A DNA stretch of 55,953 nucleotides from Clostridia bacterium (lineage in GTDB: Bacteria; Bacillota; Clostridia; Monoglobales; Monoglobaceae), in NCBI GenBank assembly GCA_017620615.1, contig JAGAUW010000017.1, forward strand, positions 1 to 55,953, given 5' to 3'. The position numbers were made by a program, and so were the translations under genes. Under the pieces are notes generated by a model that searched no databases, was not told the DNA's origin, and saw only the letters and a program-made list of their open reading frames with translations. Numbering within the stretch: the first letter of the stretch is position 1; the number at the start of each line of letters is the position of its first letter. Below are positions 1-7,474 of this stretch, in pieces.

Positions 1-258
1 CACAAAATAAACGAAATGAAAAAAATAGCAGAACTTTTTACGGGATAAAATATCCGTCAAAAGTTGTGGTCAAAAAAGTATTTTTTTAATGTCTCTAAAG
101 AAAAACCGCTTTCTCTATCCTTAAATATTAAGATTAAGGACACTTTGGGAAAGGGGCTTTAAAATTTCTTCAGTTATTATTTACATTTAAAGAGCCAAAA
201 ATGCGAGAAAATCTTATTTTTTTATATCAAAATTTTTTAAAGGAGGAAAAACAAAAAA
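1..258. other. Upstream region of the surface-protein gene, no gene recognised
   Basis: This AT-rich stretch holds no open reading frame that I would call a gene. A ribosome binding site, AAAGGAGG at 239-246, serves the gene starting at 259, with a rather long 12-base spacer. A short inverted repeat (CCTTAA at 119-124 and TTAAGG at 134-139) is visible but too weak to interpret. No sigma-A promoter of good quality could be picked out, so the start of transcription is unresolved. Confidence 0.5.
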
Positions 259-3090
259 ATGAGAAAGACAAAAATTTTGGCTATGGTACTTTGCGTAGCA
301 ATGGTACTTAGCACAATGGGCTTTACTGTGTTTGCAGAAGAAGCTACACCGGTTGCCACTGTTAATGGTGTTGAATACACCGACATTCAGGAAGCAATCA
401 AAAAAGCTGCTCCCAATGGCACAGTAGAAATCAAGAGAGATATAACAGTCGATGAGTGGATTATGTTTGCCGAGAGTCTGACTATCGGCTCCGGACAGAT
501 CATCACGGAGGTAATTGACGGTCTGACCATTAACGGCAACGAGCACTCGTTAACCATTAACAGTGTTGAATCGGCCAAAAATGGCGGATATCTGTTCTTT
601 GATGCAACAGAATTGAACATTGAAGATTTAACTATTAATTACCCCAATAATGGTGGTGGTATTGGTCTGAAATCCGGTACCATCAGCAATGTTACTATCA
701 ATGGTGGTAATGGTATTTATCCCGGTGACGGAGATTTAACCATTACAGACTGTACCTTTAATACAACAGGAGCTGCTATATACAATGAGGCTGCAAGAAA
801 CAATCTCGTTGTTACGGGCAATACATTCAATGTTCAGACAGAAAATGGATATGCTATCTATCTTCGCGGTAACACAACTTTTACAAATAATGAGGTTACC
901 TCTGGCAGAGTTAATGTTGTAAGCGGTTCTCCTGTTGTTACCGGCAATGACTTTAATGATGTAAGATTCAAGGTTTATAATGTTGCAACTGCAACAATTG
1001 AAAACAATGAGATAAATAACCTTCTATTCAACGATGACAGCGAAGTAAAATCAACATTTGCCGACAATACCCTTAGCGAAGCGGCTCAGACTGTATTTGA
1101 TGCGGCAAAGTTTCCTGGTCCTGTTAAAGTAACCACCTACGAAGAACTTATTGCAGCGCTTGCCAAGGATAACGCTAACGTTATCATGATGAATGACATC
1201 ACTGCAACTGCTACACAGAGCAATGGTTACGGCAAGACAGGTATCGTTGTTGATGCAGGCGACATCCTTGATGGAAACGGTAAGACACTAACCATCAATG
1301 GTGCCAATAACACATGGGACAGCGTTATTGGAATGAAAGGCGGCGAGGTTAAGAACCTCACGATCGCAGGTGCTATGCGTGGTGTATTTATGCCCGGTGC
1401 AAATGGAGACGTAGTTGTTGATAACTGCGTATTTAAAGATGTAATTTACACCTTCAACTCTGATGCCGGCAGCAAGAATTACACAGTTGCCATTAAGAAT
1501 TCAGCCCTCAATGGCTGGACCAGTTTTTCAAATGTTCACAAGTCTGTAACATTTGAAAATTGTACTTTCGGCGAGGGCTCAGGCTATAAATTCTGCCGTC
1601 CTTATCAGGCAACTGAATTCAATGGTTGCAACTTCGATACAGGTTACGAGTTTGATGCAAGCCAAACTGCAGCAAACAGCCTTGTGTTTAATGATTGTAC
1701 CTATGCAGGTGCTCCTCTCAGTGCCAGCAACGGCTGGCAGATGTTTTCTGCCGGCAGCGATGTTATCATTGATGGCGAAAAAGTTCATTTTATAAACAGT
1801 GGTGCTGTTGTAGCGTGTATAGGTAATACAGCTTATGACAATTTACAGGATGCACTTAATGCAGCTGTTACAGCAGGAAAAGATGTGACTGTAGAAATTC
1901 TCACAGATATTAATCTTGAAAATGTTGACTGGACACCGGTATCTGTAAATGGTGCAGTTAATCCCGCAGCTCATTTGGTTACGGTTAATGGTAACAACCA
2001 TAAAATCACCAAACTTAACAATATGCTCTTCAGCGGAACTTGGGCAGGCCAATCGGGCTTAATAATCAATGACCTCACTATTGCTGATTCTAATATTGTT
2101 AATGATAAGGACGATACAGCGGGAACAGTTGGTGTTGGTGCTTTTATAGGTTATCCTCAGGCAAGTGAAACCGTTACATTAAACAATTGTCATTTAGTCA
2201 AATCAACAGTTGAAGGCGGACATTGGACAGGTGGCTTAATCGGTATGGCAGGTGGTTATAACGGCAATGACGGGCCCGTGTTTATGAATCTTACAATTAC
2301 CGGTTGTTCAGTAAAAGATTCTGTTATTAAGGGTAAGGGCTCTGCCGGAGGATTAATGGGTCATGCAAGCTGTGCGGCATGGACAAATGTCACGGTTGAA
2401 GATACGGTTGTTAGCGGAAATACCGTTACATCGACCGGTAGCTCCAATGAGAAAGCCGGTGCAGTTTTTGGTACAGTAGGTGCTGCCGGAACAGCGGCTA
2501 CAGCTGCCGGAGAAACAAAAACCGGTGGTCAGTTTGTAGCAGCAACAGTAAAAAATAATACAGTTACATCTAATGATACAACAATTACCACAATATATGG
2601 CCGTCAAGGAACGCCGACGGGTAAGCTTGAGCTTACAGGCGGCTCTTATGACCATAAGCCGATAAGTGGTGAGGAAGCTTGGGCTGGCGTAAAAGCAGGA
2701 TTTGTTCTTGAAGAAAACAGTGACGGTACTTATGGCATTAAATCACACTGGGTAACCGACACAGATGCCGGATATTATATGTCAGCGGAGTCAAAGCTTG
2801 GTCTTATGAGATACCTCTTCCACTTTGGTATTGAAGGAACAATCTCAGATGCAGGCGTTAAATTCATCAAGGGTGATGACATTTCTGCACAGGTAGGTAA
2901 TATCGCTACAAGCGAAGAAAAGAGCAACACCTTCTATGCTGATATAAACAATATTCCTGATGAAACAACGGGTAAGTATTATGCCGTTGGTTTTGTAACA
3001 ATCGGTGAAAAGACCTACTGGTCAAATCCAATCTTCTGTGAACCCAACTTCACAAGATATTTTTCAAAATATACTGGAGGTGCAGAATAA
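259..3090 (+). CDS. Secreted right-handed beta-helix surface protein
   Basis: The 943-residue product starts with a Sec signal peptide: basic MRKTK, a hydrophobic core, and a likely cleavage after VFA at residue 26. The rest is rich in Asn, Thr, Gly and short beta strands of the type seen in pectate-lyase-like right-handed beta helices (for example DGLTINGNEHSLTI and NVTINGGNGIYPGDGDLTI). Three modules each open with a similar phrase, near residues 32 (VATVNGVEYTDIQEA), 289 (VKVTTYEELIAAL) and 515 (VACIGNTAYDNLQDAL), so the protein looks like three concatenated helices. A non-helical C-terminal domain of about 110 residues follows (KYYAVGFVTIGEKTYWSNP). No LPXTG motif, S-layer homology domain or transmembrane anchor is visible, so attachment is unknown. 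No catalytic residues can be assigned; an adhesin or glycan-binding role is inference. Its stop codon overlaps the start of the next gene. Confidence 0.88.
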   Translation: MRKTKILAMVLCVAMVLSTMGFTVFAEEATPVATVNGVEYTDIQEAIKKAAPNGTVEIKRDITVDEWIMFAESLTIGSGQIITEVIDGLTINGNEHSLTINSVESAKNGGYLFFDATELNIEDLTINYPNNGGGIGLKSGTISNVTINGGNGIYPGDGDLTITDCTFNTTGAAIYNEAARNNLVVTGNTFNVQTENGYAIYLRGNTTFTNNEVTSGRVNVVSGSPVVTGNDFNDVRFKVYNVATATIENNEINNLLFNDDSEVKSTFADNTLSEAAQTVFDAAKFPGPVKVTTYEELIAALAKDNANVIMMNDITATATQSNGYGKTGIVVDAGDILDGNGKTLTINGANNTWDSVIGMKGGEVKNLTIAGAMRGVFMPGANGDVVVDNCVFKDVIYTFNSDAGSKNYTVAIKNSALNGWTSFSNVHKSVTFENCTFGEGSGYKFCRPYQATEFNGCNFDTGYEFDASQTAANSLVFNDCTYAGAPLSASNGWQMFSAGSDVIIDGEKVHFINSGAVVACIGNTAYDNLQDALNAAVTAGKDVTVEILTDINLENVDWTPVSVNGAVNPAAHLVTVNGNNHKITKLNNMLFSGTWAGQSGLIINDLTIADSNIVNDKDDTAGTVGVGAFIGYPQASETVTLNNCHLVKSTVEGGHWTGGLIGMAGGYNGNDGPVFMNLTITGCSVKDSVIKGKGSAGGLMGHASCAAWTNVTVEDTVVSGNTVTSTGSSNEKAGAVFGTVGAAGTAATAAGETKTGGQFVAATVKNNTVTSNDTTITTIYGRQGTPTGKLELTGGSYDHKPISGEEAWAGVKAGFVLEENSDGTYGIKSHWVTDTDAGYYMSAESKLGLMRYLFHFGIEGTISDAGVKFIKGDDISAQVGNIATSEEKSNTFYADINNIPDETTGKYYAVGFVTIGEKTYWSNPIFCEPNFTRYFSKYTGGAE

Positions 3091-3269
3091 TGAAAAGATA
3101 TGAAAGACCCGAAATTGAACTTGTTTCCTTTGATGTTGAAGACATCATAACAACAAGTGCAGATATTTTCGCAGACCCCAAGACCGTGGTAGAGGCTGCC
3201 GGATACTCTTACGAAGCAAAGGACTTCGGAACGCAGCCATTTTCAATATTTACACAGCCAGGCGAATAA
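3090..3269 (+). CDS. Small 59-residue protein translationally coupled to the surface protein
   Basis: The ATG at 3090 shares its A with the TAA stop of the surface-protein gene (TAATG), and GGAGG at 3076-3080 inside the end of that gene gives a ribosome binding site. The product begins MKRYERPEIELVSFDVEDII, then TTSADIF, and ends FSIFTQPGE. It has no signal peptide, no transmembrane segment and no cysteine; it is acidic apart from its N-terminus. From general knowledge, short proteins opening M-K-x-Y-x-x-P-x-(I/V/L)-E and then a D-(I/V)-I-x-x-S run are common in gut Clostridia, with no function known to me. The one-base overlap implies coupled translation and a function tied to the surface protein. 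A peptide precursor or an assembly factor are both possible; neither is shown. Confidence 0.75.
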   Translation: MKRYERPEIELVSFDVEDIITTSADIFADPKTVVEAAGYSYEAKDFGTQPFSIFTQPGE

Positions 3270-3283
3270 GCGGAATAAGAGAA

Positions 3284-3309
3284 AGGGGCGGCAACAAAAA
3301 GCTGCCCCT
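3284..3309 (+). terminator. Hairpin after the 59-residue gene, weak terminator candidate
   Basis: AGGGGCGGC at 3284-3292 pairs with GCTGCCCCT at 3301-3309 (nine pairs, one G-U) around an eight-base A-rich loop. The bases that follow are AAACTTTAAAAAG, not a U tract, so termination would be partial at best; it may instead set a different mRNA level for the two genes downstream. Confidence 0.4.
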
Positions 3310-3339
3310 AAACTTTAAAAAGAAAAGGACAGAAAAAAG

Positions 3340-3771
3340 ATGAGAGTTATTATAAGGCGATTTTTGGAGCTTCTTTTTCCGACAATGCTTTTATCAGTGA
3401 TGGTTACTTTTTTGCACGTCAATACATATATTCCCGAAAGCAAAACAGTTCTTGGCATAGTTATGCTTTTTTCTGTGATACTTGTGTGTATATACACCCT
3501 TTATTGTTTGAATCAATGCTTTGACGATATGTTTCAGACAATAGATTATTTCTTTTATAATCTGGTGTCGTTTGCAATGTTCGTGGGAATAATATGGCTG
3601 GCGTTTCACTTTTTGAACAATGTGTGGTTCACCTGGCTGTTTGCCATCGCAAAGACCTTTGTGTTTCTTGCCGAAGGGGTAACCATTACATCGTCTTTGA
3701 CGTATTTTTGCGGAATTTTCCTGGTATTTATTTTTATAGTGCCTATACTTAAAGTAAGATTTTATCAATAG
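3340..3771 (+). CDS. Small integral membrane protein of unknown function
   Basis: The 143-residue product consists almost entirely of hydrophobic segments, near residues 8-28, 36-54, 66-92 and 112-141, giving about four membrane spans with an N-terminus carrying Arg residues (MRVIIRRF). AAAGGACAG lies ahead of the ATG. I recognise no family motif. It follows the coupled surface-protein/peptide pair by 70 bases and is followed after 27 bases by another small unknown gene, so all four may form one transcription unit. Confidence 0.7.
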   Translation: MRVIIRRFLELLFPTMLLSVMVTFLHVNTYIPESKTVLGIVMLFSVILVCIYTLYCLNQCFDDMFQTIDYFFYNLVSFAMFVGIIWLAFHFLNNVWFTWLFAIAKTFVFLAEGVTITSSLTYFCGIFLVFIFIVPILKVRFYQ

Positions 3772-3798
3772 TTTTTAAAAAGAGAAAGAAGGGCTTTT

Positions 3799-4047
3799 AT
3801 GACGACAAAGAAAAGACTGTGTTCCACCTGCAAAACCGGACGGGAAAGTCTTTTGCTGGACGAAACATCCCCTGATTGTCCGTACATCACAAGGTATACG
3901 GGTGAAATTTGTCCCAAGTATGTTCCCGATGACACCGCTTTGGCAGAGTTAAAGGACGTGCAAGATGAAGACACAGATTTAAAAACAAAAGGAATATGGA
4001 AGCGCTTTTTGTCTTTCTTTGAGAAGAATCAAAGAAAAACTTTTTAA
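3799..4047 (+). CDS. Small four-cysteine protein of unknown function
   Basis: The 82-residue product begins MTTKKRLCSTCKTGRES and carries four cysteines in its first half (two in C-x2-C, two more in DCPY and ICPKY), an arrangement that could hold a zinc ion. The C-terminal half is charged (DVQDEDTDLKTK) and ends in a basic amphipathic run. AGAAAGAAGG precedes the ATG. It closes the group that starts with the surface protein and ends against a strong bidirectional terminator. I recognise no family; zinc binding is inference from spacing only. Confidence 0.65.
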   Translation: MTTKKRLCSTCKTGRESLLLDETSPDCPYITRYTGEICPKYVPDDTALAELKDVQDEDTDLKTKGIWKRFLSFFEKNQRKTF

Positions 4048-4063
4048 AGACAGTCAAATGAAA

Positions 4064-4093
4064 AGCACCTGCCCAAATTTTTGGGCAGGTGCT
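4064..4093. terminator. Bidirectional intrinsic terminator
   Basis: AGCACCTGCCCAAA at 4064-4077 pairs with its complement ending at 4093, a near-perfect palindrome with T-rich sequence on the plus side (CATTTTATTTTG). It lies between converging genes ending at 4047 and 4098 and can serve both. Confidence 0.85.
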
Positions 4094-4097
4094 CATT

Positions 4098-5819
4098 TTA
4101 TTTTGTAAGGGTTTTAATGTCTTCGCCCAAAAGCTTTGCAATTTTTGAGGTTTCGTCAGGTGTCTTTCCCTGAAGCAGACAATAAAGTTTGATTTTTGGC
4201 TCTGTACCCGAGGGTCGGACAATGAAATTGTTTTTGTCTTCGAGCTCAAAATAAAGAACGTTTGATTTTGGAAGAAAAATTTCTTCGGTCTTTCCGCTTT
4301 CTGTATCGGTGCGGAGTGATGTGCTGTAGTCACGGACTGCCAGCACTTTCTTGCCTCCAAGTGTTTTGGGCGGATTTTGGCGGATATTTTCCATTATTGC
4401 TTTGATTTTTGCAATTCCGTCAAGACCCTCCATGGTGATGGATTCTACAAACTCGTGATAGAAGCCATATTTTTCGTAAATTTTCTGGAGCTGGTCATAA
4501 AGGCTCAGGCCCTTTTCTTTGTAATAAACCGCCATTTCGGCAATTAGCATACTTGCTGAAACTGCGTCCTTGTCTCGCGCGTATGTTCCGGTAAGTGAGC
4601 CATAGCTTTCTTCAAATCCAAAGAGGTATGTGCCTTTTCCGCTTTCCTCGGATTCCTTTATTTTTTCGCCGATGAACTTAAAGCCGGTGAGGACGTCTTT
4701 CATTTCTACGGTATAAAAGTCGCAGATGTCTTTTGCGAGGTTTGTGGTAACAATGGTTTTAACCACAAAGCCGTCTTTGGGAAGAATGCCCTTTTCCTTT
4801 TTGCTTGATAAGATATATTCGCAAAGGAGAACACCTGTCTGGTTCCCCGTAAGGGCAACGTATTCACCTGATTTGTCACGGACCAAAATTCCAACACGGT
4901 CGCAGTCAGGGTCGGTACCAATGATTAAATCGGCATCGTTTTTCTTTGCAAGGTCAATTGAAAGGGTGAAAGCCTCTTTGTTTTCGGGGTTTGGTGACGC
5001 AACCGTTGGGAAGTCGCCGTCAGGCAGCTCCTGTTCTTTCACAACAAGAACATTTTCAAAACCAAGCCTTCCCAGTGCGCTTCGCACAAGCTTGTTTCCT
5101 GAGCCGTGGAGTGGGGTATAAACAAATTTCATGTCTTTTCCGCATTCTTTAACCAATTCGGGGTTTTGGCTCTGTGCCAAAACATTGTCAAGGTAAGCGT
5201 TTTCGGTTTCTTCGCCCAAGAACTCAATCATTCCTGAATTCAGGCCCTCTTCAAAGTCGATTATTTTTGCACCGCCAAACATAGGAGTTTTTTCAATCTC
5301 GTCAAGAACAATGGCAGCAAGCTCGGGAGAAAGCTGTGCTCCGTCGCTTCCGTAAACCTTGTAGCCGTTGTATTTTGCAGGGTTGTGGCTGGCTGTTATT
5401 GCAATTCCTGCAGATGCTTTCTTAAAACGGACCGAGAACGAAAGCTCGGGAACGGGTTTGAGCTCAGGAAAAATATATGCCTTTATGCCATTGGCAGCAA
5501 GTACACGTGCTGAGGTTTTTGCAAATTCCTCTGATTTATTGCGGCTGTCGTACGCGATGCAGACGGAAAGCTCTTCGCCGTCAGCATTTGTCTTTTTCAG
5601 CTGATTTGAAAGACCCTGAGTCGCACGGGCAACCACATAGGAATTCATACGGTTTATGCCAAGACCTATAATTCCGCGAAGACCTGCTGTTCCAAATTCC
5701 AGTGATGAGTGAAAACGCTCTTTTATTTCGTTATCATTATCTTTTATGCGTTCAAGCTCTTCCCGCTCAGAGTCTGTGACGTTTTGGAGCCAAAGCTCAT
5801 ATTCCTTCTTGTATGACAT
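4098..5819 (-). CDS. pgcA: Alpha-phosphoglucomutase / phosphomannomutase
   Basis: This cytoplasmic enzyme interconverts glucose 1-phosphate and glucose 6-phosphate, feeding UDP-glucose for cell envelope glycans. The 573-residue length matches PgcA of Bacillus. All four signature loops are present in order: the phosphoserine loop TASHNPAKYNGYK, the metal loop GTDPDCDRVG, the sugar loop GFEESYG, and the phosphate loop RPSGTEPKIK near the C-terminus. The start at 5819 (MSYKKEYELW) is chosen because AGGCAGGA lies just upstream and because an in-frame start at 5894 would fall inside the promoter -35 box. It is divergent from rpiB. Phosphomannomutase activity cannot be excluded from sequence alone. 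Confidence 0.93.
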   Translation of the reverse strand: MSYKKEYELWLQNVTDSEREELERIKDNDNEIKERFHSSLEFGTAGLRGIIGLGINRMNSYVVARATQGLSNQLKKTNADGEELSVCIAYDSRNKSEEFAKTSARVLAANGIKAYIFPELKPVPELSFSVRFKKASAGIAITASHNPAKYNGYKVYGSDGAQLSPELAAIVLDEIEKTPMFGGAKIIDFEEGLNSGMIEFLGEETENAYLDNVLAQSQNPELVKECGKDMKFVYTPLHGSGNKLVRSALGRLGFENVLVVKEQELPDGDFPTVASPNPENKEAFTLSIDLAKKNDADLIIGTDPDCDRVGILVRDKSGEYVALTGNQTGVLLCEYILSSKKEKGILPKDGFVVKTIVTTNLAKDICDFYTVEMKDVLTGFKFIGEKIKESEESGKGTYLFGFEESYGSLTGTYARDKDAVSASMLIAEMAVYYKEKGLSLYDQLQKIYEKYGFYHEFVESITMEGLDGIAKIKAIMENIRQNPPKTLGGKKVLAVRDYSTSLRTDTESGKTEEIFLPKSNVLYFELEDKNNFIVRPSGTEPKIKLYCLLQGKTPDETSKIAKLLGEDIKTLTK

Positions 5820-5865
5820 ATAAATTCCTGCCTTTCCTTTTATGTAATGTTTCTTATATAATAAT

Positions 5866-5894
5866 ATAATAACACATATAATATTTTTTGTCAA
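5866..5894 (-). promoter_or_regulatory. Sigma-A promoter of phosphoglucomutase
   Basis: On the minus strand TTGACA (5894-5889) and TATTAT (5871-5866) are separated by 17 bases, about 45 bases before the chosen start codon. Confidence 0.75.
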
Positions 5895-5906
5895 AAAGAT
5901 TGATAT

Positions 5907-5937
5907 TTGACATTAAATTTGTTATTATTTATATAAT
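5907..5937 (+). promoter_or_regulatory. Sigma-A promoter of the rpiB-ispG-polC-tex-MATE unit
   Basis: TTGACA at 5907-5912 is followed by TATAAT at 5932-5937 (19-base spacer) or TATATA at 5930-5935 (17-base spacer), 25 bases before the rpiB ATG. It is back to back with the minus-strand promoter. Confidence 0.7.
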
Positions 5938-5962
5938 AGAAAAAACAAAAGGAGAATGAAAA

Positions 5963-6397
5963 ATGATTGCAATAGGTTCAGACCACGGCGGTATAAATCT
6001 TAAAAACATTATAAAGGACTTTCTTGACAAAAAGGGCCTTCAGTATAAGGACTTTGGTACATACACAGCAGATTCCTGCGATTACCCTGATATTGCGAAA
6101 GAGGTGTGCAACTCGGTGATTTCAGGAGAAAGCGAAAAGGGCATCCTCATTTGCGGGACAGGTATCGGAATGAGTATGGCAGCAAACAAAATAAAGGGCA
6201 TCCGCGCGGCACACGTTACGGATACATACAGCGCAAGGATGACAAAGGAACACAACGATGCGAACGTAATTTGTCTTGGCGAGAGAATTACCGGCTGTGA
6301 TTTGGCTCTTGAAATTGTGAATGCATATCTTGGGGCGTCTTTCCAGGGTGGAAGACACGAGACAAGAGTGAATAAGGTTATGTCACTGGAAAAATAA
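5963..6397 (+). CDS. rpiB: Ribose 5-phosphate isomerase B
   Basis: The enzyme interconverts ribose 5-phosphate and ribulose 5-phosphate in the pentose phosphate pathway. The 144-residue length is normal for RpiB. It shows the family N-terminus IAIGSDHGGINLK, the catalytic-cysteine loop GILICGTGIGMSMAANK (Cys in ICGTG) and the conserved RAAHVTD and HNDANVICLGER segments. AAAGGAGAATG precedes the ATG. It is the first gene of a unit continuing into ispG 24 bases on. A related allose 6-phosphate isomerase role is possible but there are no allose genes nearby. Confidence 0.95.
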   Translation: MIAIGSDHGGINLKNIIKDFLDKKGLQYKDFGTYTADSCDYPDIAKEVCNSVISGESEKGILICGTGIGMSMAANKIKGIRAAHVTDTYSARMTKEHNDANVICLGERITGCDLALEIVNAYLGASFQGGRHETRVNKVMSLEK

Positions 6398-6421
6398 AAC
6401 TTATTGAAAGAGGAATTTTTT

Positions 6422-7474
6422 ATGAAAGAGGTCCGCAAAGTAAAAATCGGGAACGTGACAATCGGCGGCGGTGAAAGAATAGCCATTCAGTCAATGACCA
6501 ATAAATATACGGCTGATGCCCATTCCACAATAGCTCAAATAAAAGAACTGGAGGCGGCAGGCTGTGACATTGTGCGGGTGGGTATTCCCGACGAAGAAAG
6601 TGCAAAGGCTATCTTTGACATAAAATCGAATATAGATATACCCCTTGTTGCGGACATTCATTTTGATTGGCGGCTGGCGATTATTTGCATGGAGCGGGGG
6701 GCTGACAAAATCCGCATAAATCCCGGAAACATCGGGGGCGAGGACCGAGCAAAGGTTGTTGCTGATGAGGCAAGGCGGCGGAACATTCCTATTCGCATAG
6801 GCGTGAATGGGGGCTCGCTGGAAAAAGAAATTCTTGCGAAATACGGGGCACCTACGGCAGAAGCAATGGTGGAAAGCGCCGAGGGACACGTAAAAATCTT
6901 AGAAAAGTACGGATTTTTTGATACTGTTATCTCGATGAAGTCCTCAAATGTGAAAAGGACTATTGATGCTTATCGCCTGGCTCGTGAGAGGTTTGATTAT
7001 CCCTTGCACGTGGGCGTTACTGAAGCCGGGACATATAAGGGTGGTGTGGTGAAATCTTCAATCGGCATCGGTGCACTTCTGGTCGATGGGATTGGCGAAA
7101 CCATCAGGGTTTCCCTTACTGACGATCCCTGCCTTGAGGTTGAAACGGCAAGGACAATCCTGAAATCCCTTGACCTCTTAAAAGGCGGTGTTGAGGTGGT
7201 TTCTTGTCCTACTTGCGGAAGGTGTAAGATTGACCTTATCTCAATCGCAAAGGAAGTAACTGAGCGCCTTGAAAATTGTGACAAGAATTTGAAAGTAGCT
7301 GTTATGGGCTGCGTTGTAAACGGCCCCGGGGAAGCAAAGGATGCAGATATCGGCATTGCGGGAGGAGACGGCTGTGCAGTGCTTTTCAAAAAGGGCGAAA
7401 TTGTGGGAAAAATTCCTGAAGATGAAATTACCCAGACGCTTTTTGACGAAATTGAAAAAATGGAAGGGAATTGA
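6422..7474 (+). CDS. ispG: 4-hydroxy-3-methylbut-2-en-1-yl diphosphate synthase
   Basis: IspG (GcpE) converts MEcPP to HMBPP in the MEP isoprenoid pathway, using a 4Fe-4S cluster. The 350-residue product is the short bacterial form. Cluster ligands are visible as C262 and C265 in CPTCGRCKIDL and C297 in GCVVNGPGEAKDADIG, with the glutamate of GPGE as the usual fourth ligand. The N-terminus RKVKIGNVTIGGG and AIQSMTNKYTAD are typical. The ATG at 6422 is preferred over a TTG at 6404 because AAGAGGAA lies at the right distance. The stop overlaps the start of polC, an order known from other Firmicutes (ispG next to polC). Confidence 0.95.
   Translation: MKEVRKVKIGNVTIGGGERIAIQSMTNKYTADAHSTIAQIKELEAAGCDIVRVGIPDEESAKAIFDIKSNIDIPLVADIHFDWRLAIICMERGADKIRINPGNIGGEDRAKVVADEARRRNIPIRIGVNGGSLEKEILAKYGAPTAEAMVESAEGHVKILEKYGFFDTVISMKSSNVKRTIDAYRLARERFDYPLHVGVTEAGTYKGGVVKSSIGIGALLVDGIGETIRVSLTDDPCLEVETARTILKSLDLLKGGVEVVSCPTCGRCKIDLISIAKEVTERLENCDKNLKVAVMGCVVNGPGEAKDADIGIAGGDGCAVLFKKGEIVGKIPEDEITQTLFDEIEKMEGN

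Noticed and set aside
118..140. Short inverted repeat upstream of the surface-protein gene
   Set aside because: Seven AT-rich pairs in AT-rich DNA with no promoter to relate it to; too likely by chance.
4726..5604. Several plus-strand open frames opposite phosphoglucomutase
   Set aside because: They are antisense shadows of a well-supported gene and show no domain, signal or ribosome binding site.
5820..5894. N-terminal extension of phosphoglucomutase
   Set aside because: It would begin at the promoter -35 box and be translated from DNA upstream of the transcription start; MSYKKEYELW at 5819 has a proper ribosome binding site and matches the family length.
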